A DNA stretch of 64,000 nucleotides from Roseobacter ponti. Lineage in GTDB: Bacteria; Pseudomonadota; Alphaproteobacteria; Rhodobacterales; Rhodobacteraceae. The notes under the pieces were generated by a model. That model made no database searches and was not told the origin of the DNA. It saw nothing but the letters and a program-made list of their open reading frames with translations. Numbering within the stretch: position 1 is the stretch's first letter; the number at the start of each line of letters is the position of its first letter. The DNA is taken from positions 868,001 through 932,000 of the forward strand of contig NZ_CP048788.1 of assembly GCF_012932215.1 (NCBI RefSeq), read 5' to 3'. Shown in pieces: positions 60,139-64,000 of the stretch. A program made the translations under genes and the position numbers.

Positions 60139-62230
60139 AGCAGAGCTGCGCGGGCGACCGCTCGACGAGCTGACCTGGAAAACGCTCGAAGGCATCGATG
60201 TGCAGCCGCTTTATACGGCCGAGGATATTGAGGGGCTCGCGCATCTGGGCACAATTCCCGGCGAGGCGCCCTTTACCCGCGGTGTGAAGGCCACGATGTA
60301 CGCCGGCCGGCCTTGGACAATCCGCCAGTACGCCGGGTTCTCAACGGCCGAGGAAAGCAACGCCTTTTACCGCCGCGCGCTTGCCGCGGGTCAGCAGGGG
60401 GTGTCGGTCGCCTTTGATCTGGCCACGCACCGCGGCTATGACAGCGATCACGAGCGGGTCGAAGGGGATGTGGGCAAGGCCGGTGTCGCCATCGACAGCA
60501 TCGAAGACATGAAAATCCTCTTTGACGGTATTCCTCTCGATAAGGTGTCGGTTTCGATGACAATGAACGGTGCGGTCATCCCGATCCTCGCCAGCTTCAT
60601 TGTTGCAGGCGAAGAGCAGGGGCATGACCGCGCCGTACTGTCCGGCACCATTCAGAACGACATTCTCAAAGAGTTCATGGTGCGCAATACCTATGTCTAT
60701 CCGCCGGAGCCGTCGATGCGGATCATCGCGGATATCATCGAATATACTTCTGATGAGATGCCGAAATTCAACTCAATCTCGATCTCCGGCTACCACATGC
60801 AGGAAGCGGGTGCGAGCCTCGTGCAGGAGCTTGCCTTTACCCTCGCGGACGGGCGCGAATACGTCCGTGCGGCCATCGACCGGGGCATGGATGTGGACAA
60901 ATTCGCCGGTCGTCTGAGCTTTTTCTTTGCCATCGGCATGAACTTTTTTATGGAAGCCGCCAAGCTGCGCGCCGCGCGGCTTTTGTGGTCGCGGATCATG
61001 GCGGAGTTTGAGCCGAAGAACCCGAAATCTTCAATGCTGCGCACCCATTGTCAGACCTCGGGCGTGAGTTTGCAGGAACAGGACCCCTATAACAACGTCG
61101 TGCGCACAGCCTATGAGGCAATGAGTGCTGTGCTCGGAGGGACGCAGTCGCTGCACACCAACGCGCTTGATGAGGCCATTGCGTTGCCCACCGATTTCTC
61201 CAGCCGGATTGCGCGCAACACCCAGCTTATTCTGCAGGAAGAGACTGGCGTGACCAATGTCGTCGATCCGCTGGCGGGTTCATATTATGTGGAAAAACTC
61301 ACTGCCGATCTGGCCGATTCCGCCTGGAAGATCATGCAAGAGGTCGAGGAGATGGGCGGTATGACCAAAGCGGTCGCCTCCGGCATGCCCAAACTCAGGA
61401 TCGAGGAAGCGGCAGCCCGCCGCCAGGCCGGCATCGACCGCGGCACCGAAGTGATCGTCGGCGTGAACAAATACCGGCGCGACAAAGAGGATCCGATCGA
61501 CATCCTCGACATCGACAATGCGGCCGTGCGCAAAAGCCAGATCGCGCGTCTGGAAAAGGTCAGGGGAAGCCGGGATGCGCAGGCCTGCGAAGCTGCTCTG
61601 GCGGAGCTTTCGCGCCGTGCCGGGGAGGGCGGCAATCTGCTTGAAGCTGCGGTTGAAGCCGCACGCGCCCGCGCGACAGTAGGAGAAATCAGCATGGCGA
61701 TGGAAAAAGTGTTCGGCCGGCACCGTGCCGAGGTGAAAACACTCGCGGGTGTCTATGGCGCGGCCTATGAGGGCGATGAAGGTTTTGCGGCTATCCAGAA
61801 ATCGGTGGAGGATTTTGCCGAAGCTGAGGGCCGCCGCCCGCGTATGCTGGTGGTGAAAATGGGCCAGGACGGACACGACCGGGGCGCCAAGGTGATCGCC
61901 ACGGCATTTGCTGATATCGGGTTTGATGTGGACGTGGGCCCGCTGTTTCAGACACCCGCCGAAGCGGCTCAGGATGCCGTCGATAACGATGTGCATGTTA
62001 TCGGGATCAGCAGTCAGGCCGCCGGCCACAAGACCCTCGCACCGCAGCTTGTCAAAGCGCTTAAAACTGCTGGTGCCGATGATATTCTGGTGATCTGCGG
62101 CGGCGTGATCCCGCAACAGGATTATCAGTTTCTCTATGATTCCGGGGTAAAAGCCATCTTCGGACCCGGCACCAATATCCCCGAGGCTGCACAGCACATT
62201 CTCAAGTTGATCAGCGCAGCCCGACCGTGA
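60101..62230 (+). CDS. Methylmalonyl-CoA mutase
   Basis: This 709-residue adenosylcobalamin enzyme converts (R)-methylmalonyl-CoA to succinyl-CoA, the last step of the PccAB route, so propionate carbon enters the TCA cycle. The substrate TIM-barrel domain covers about 1-560, including [20 protein letters not shown]. The cobalamin domain starts after [13 protein letters not shown], in which His592 is the lower axial ligand. The length fits the single-chain ScpA/MutB type. Epimerase and MeaB partner genes are not in the window. Confidence 0.96.
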   Translation: MSTKKDKWRGLAEAELRGRPLDELTWKTLEGIDVQPLYTAEDIEGLAHLGTIPGEAPFTRGVKATMYAGRPWTIRQYAGFSTAEESNAFYRRALAAGQQGVSVAFDLATHRGYDSDHERVEGDVGKAGVAIDSIEDMKILFDGIPLDKVSVSMTMNGAVIPILASFIVAGEEQGHDRAVLSGTIQNDILKEFMVRNTYVYPPEPSMRIIADIIEYTSDEMPKFNSISISGYHMQEAGASLVQELAFTLADGREYVRAAIDRGMDVDKFAGRLSFFFAIGMNFFMEAAKLRAARLLWSRIMAEFEPKNPKSSMLRTHCQTSGVSLQEQDPYNNVVRTAYEAMSAVLGGTQSLHTNALDEAIALPTDFSSRIARNTQLILQEETGVTNVVDPLAGSYYVEKLTADLADSAWKIMQEVEEMGGMTKAVASGMPKLRIEEAAARRQAGIDRGTEVIVGVNKYRRDKEDPIDILDIDNAAVRKSQIARLEKVRGSRDAQACEAALAELSRRAGEGGNLLEAAVEAARARATVGEISMAMEKVFGRHRAEVKTLAGVYGAAYEGDEGFAAIQKSVEDFAEAEGRRPRMLVVKMGQDGHDRGAKVIATAFADIGFDVDVGPLFQTPAEAAQDAVDNDVHVIGISSQAAGHKTLAPQLVKALKTAGADDILVICGGVIPQQDYQFLYDSGVKAIFGPGTNIPEAAQHILKLISAARP

Positions 62231-62349
62231 ACCCCGCCGTGTAATTTTTTGCGGGAGACCCTTTTATGTCGCCGGACGTTGTATTACCTGCGGTTGAACA
62301 TGGTGAGCGGCTGCCGGAGGGTGGCGGTGCGGCAGAAGGGAGACAGGAC

Positions 62350-62964
62350 ATGCTATTGGATCACCTTGCAGTCGCAGGTGAAACGCTGGACGAAGCCCGT
62401 TCGGTCGTCGAAGAAACGCTTGGCGTTCCGATGCAGCCCGGCGGCGAGCATGACGTCTTTTTCACCCATAATATGCTTCTGGGGCTCGACGACGGCCTGT
62501 ATCTTGAGGCGATTGCGATTAACCCTGCCGCACCACGTCCGGACCGTGCCCGCTGGTTCGATCTTGACCGGTTCAAAGGTCCGGCGAGGCTTACGAACTG
62601 GATCTGCCGGTCTGATGATCTGGCCGGTGATCTGAGCGCCCTGCCTGACGCGATGGGCACGCCCGTTGATCTTCAGCGCGGAGATCTCCGCTGGCAGATG
62701 GCCGTGCCGCAGGACGGCATTCTGCCCTTTGATAATCTCGCGCCTGCCCTGATCCGGTGGCAGACTGATCTGCATCCGGCACAGCGTCTTGATGGCTCCG
62801 GGGTTCGTCTGAAACGGCTTATTATTTCTCACCCGGATGCGCGGCAGCTTTCGGGCCTGCTGTCCGGGCGGCTTAATGATGCGCGGGTGATTTTCGAGGT
62901 TGGTCCGGTGGATATGGCTGCGGTTTTTGCGACGCCGGGCGGCGACAGGATGATCAGCGGGTGA
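62350..62964 (+). CDS. VOC-superfamily protein (glyoxalase-like)
   Basis: This 204-residue protein opens [25 protein letters not shown] with typical glyoxalase_3-like spacing, continuing with [22 protein letters not shown] (metal or substrate ligands His and Glu). It is larger than methylmalonyl-CoA epimerase (about 135) and not its usual form, but the position next to the mutase makes a role near it worth testing. The ATG at 62350 is 9 bases after AGGGAGA. Coupled to the next gene by a 4-base overlap. Confidence 0.8.
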   Translation: MLLDHLAVAGETLDEARSVVEETLGVPMQPGGEHDVFFTHNMLLGLDDGLYLEAIAINPAAPRPDRARWFDLDRFKGPARLTNWICRSDDLAGDLSALPDAMGTPVDLQRGDLRWQMAVPQDGILPFDNLAPALIRWQTDLHPAQRLDGSGVRLKRLIISHPDARQLSGLLSGRLNDARVIFEVGPVDMAAVFATPGGDRMISG

Positions 62965-63449
62965 TCCGGCCGGCGGCTCCACCGGATGCTGCTGATGTGG
63001 CCACCCTCTGGAACCGGATGATCCGCGAAACTGATTTCACCTTCACAACCGAGGAGCGGTCCGTCGCGAATGTCCGCAACCTGATCAGAGAACGCGACGG
63101 CGCTTTCTTCGTGGCTGGAACCGGGGGCGCATTCAGCGGTTTTGTGACATTCGGGGCCTTCCGGTCCGGTCCGGGTTATCGTGCGACAGCAGAGCTCAGC
63201 ATTCTGGTGACGCCGCAGGCTGCGGGTACGGGTCTGGCCGGCGCGCTGATGCAGACCGGCGAAGAAGCTGCGCGCGCCGCAGGCATTCACGTCATGATCG
63301 CGGCCATAAGTGCCGTAAATCCGCGTGCCATCCGGTTTCATACCCGCCAGGGCTATGTTGAAGCAGGACGGTTGGCAGAAGTCGGGCGCAAGAACGGCGC
63401 CTGGCTGGATCTGGTGCTGATGCAGAAAATCCTTGCAGGCGGGCGTTGA
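62961..63449 (+). CDS. GNAT family N-acetyltransferase
   Basis: This 162-residue acetyltransferase has the acetyl-CoA-binding region ELSILVTPQAAGTGLAGALMQTGEEAARAAG (about 77-107) and NPRAIRFHTRQGYVEAGRL (about 116-134) of the phosphinothricin/PAT-like subgroup. A GTG start overlaps the VOC stop by 4 bases. The acceptor is unknown. Confidence 0.9.
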   Translation: MIRPAAPPDAADVATLWNRMIRETDFTFTTEERSVANVRNLIRERDGAFFVAGTGGAFSGFVTFGAFRSGPGYRATAELSILVTPQAAGTGLAGALMQTGEEAARAAGIHVMIAAISAVNPRAIRFHTRQGYVEAGRLAEVGRKNGAWLDLVLMQKILAGGR

Positions 63450-63489
63450 CGGACTGACATGCCTGGCGCCAGCGGGTATGCTCGGCGCT

Positions 63490-64000
63490 ATGTCGATCTG
63501 GTCCCGCATCTCCGACGCGCTGTCCGCACTGACCGCAGGCGAAGAGCTTTCGGCTGTTTTCGATCGTTTGCGCAGCCCGCCCGAGCGTTCCGTGGCCTTC
63601 ACTATCGCGGTGATCGCGCTCGGCGCCAAGATGGCCAAGGCGGACGGGCAGGTTACCCGCGACGAGGTCACCGCCTTCCGTGAGGTTTTCCACATTGCCA
63701 GCGCTGATGAGCAGGGGGCGGCGCGGGTCTTTAACCTGGCACGCCGTGATGTTGCGGGATTTGAAGAATATGCCGCGCGAATCCGGGCGATGTTCAGCGG
63801 CCAGCCGGACACGCTGCGTGATCTCCTTGAAGGCCTCTTTCACATTGCGATGGCCGACGGATTCTATCATCCTAATGAGGATGCCTTTCTGGAGCGGGTC
63901 ACGGCCATTTTCGGTGTGCCGGAAAACGAATTCAGGGCGCTGCGGATGCGCTTTGCTCCGGAGGCATTACGGGACCCTTACACCGTGCTCGGCGTGACGC
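63490..64000 (+). CDS. DjlA-like co-chaperone (TerB plus J domain), partial
   Basis: This is the first 170 codons of a protein that runs past the right edge. The visible part is a TerB-like helical domain: VIALGAKMAKADGQVTRDEVTAFREVF and LFHIAMADGFYHPNEDAFLERV are the paired TerB repeats with acidic metal-binding-like sequence. It is followed by ALRDPYTVLGV, the start of a J domain. DjlA stimulates DnaK. The amount of TerB fits DjlA, and the J domain can only be confirmed with the next sequence. Confidence 0.85.
   Translation, partial: MSIWSRISDALSALTAGEELSAVFDRLRSPPERSVAFTIAVIALGAKMAKADGQVTRDEVTAFREVFHIASADEQGAARVFNLARRDVAGFEEYAARIRAMFSGQPDTLRDLLEGLFHIAMADGFYHPNEDAFLERVTAIFGVPENEFRALRMRFAPEALRDPYTVLGVT

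Noticed and set aside
1-64000. CRISPR arrays, tRNA or rRNA genes, insertion sequences, prophage genes
   Set aside because: I looked for direct repeats with spacers, cloverleaf ends, transposase and integrase motifs and terminal inverted repeats and saw none.

Overview
The window is a 64 kb stretch of chromosome from a Roseobacter-group alphaproteobacterium (Rhodobacteraceae). The evidence is the gene content: a DUF1127 protein divergent from a LysR gene, an ScfR/PccR-type regulator with TTTGCAAA sites beside pccB, betI-betC-betA, Cys-free ribosomal protein L33, class A RNase P RNA, and many GTG starts in 4-base stop/start overlaps. It looks like ordinary chromosome. I saw no insertion sequence, prophage, CRISPR array, tRNA or rRNA gene.

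Bases 1-14740 are almost entirely minus strand. They hold a peptide-type ABC importer (partial permease, permease, Tat-exported binding protein) with a CocE/NonD hydrolase, then glycerate kinase, Dtd and a nitroreductase. Upstream of these lies a 6.5 kb co-oriented block: a 29-codon membrane peptide, XpaC, TelA, a DUF2927 lipoprotein, an SPFH-GYF_2 protein, two related b-type cytochrome-like membrane proteins and a membrane-anchored zinc-ribbon protein. I consider this block the best candidate for an incompletely described membrane or anion-stress system. An RsuA/RluB pseudouridine synthase heads the strand.

Bases 14800-22100 are housekeeping genes: tadA, an MBL-fold hydrolase followed by a class III nucleotide cyclase relic broken by three in-frame TAA codons, a ceramidase-like protein, gatCA, a lipoprotein, an amidase, rnpB and rpmG. 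Bases 22100-31000 hold a sulfatase, a Bax-inhibitor-1 protein, the DUF1127/LysR pair, an XRE regulator, hisN, 8-oxoguanine deaminase with a CAP protein, and guanine deaminase. Bases 31000-43500 hold mgtE, 5-formyl-THF cyclo-ligase, an SDR, a YmdB-like phosphoesterase, EamA transporters, two convergent SLC13 carriers enclosing two small unknown genes, yebC, and an argP/lysE pair.

Bases 43500-49100 carry an EamA transporter and a choline-O-sulfate/choline unit (betI operator, betI, betC, betA) that lacks betB, followed by a secreted nuclease. Bases 49100-64000 form a propionyl-CoA assimilation region: pccR, an MFS exporter, pccB, several small passengers (Rho_N, RidA, cupin, DUF6497-like, small lipoproteins), pccA, a sulfotransferase-like gene overlapping methylmalonyl-CoA mutase, a VOC protein, a GNAT and the start of a DjlA-like co-chaperone. 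PccR and its TTTGCAAA arrays probably tie pccB, pccR and perhaps the exporter to short-chain acyl-CoA levels. The mutase then feeds propionyl-CoA carbon into succinyl-CoA.
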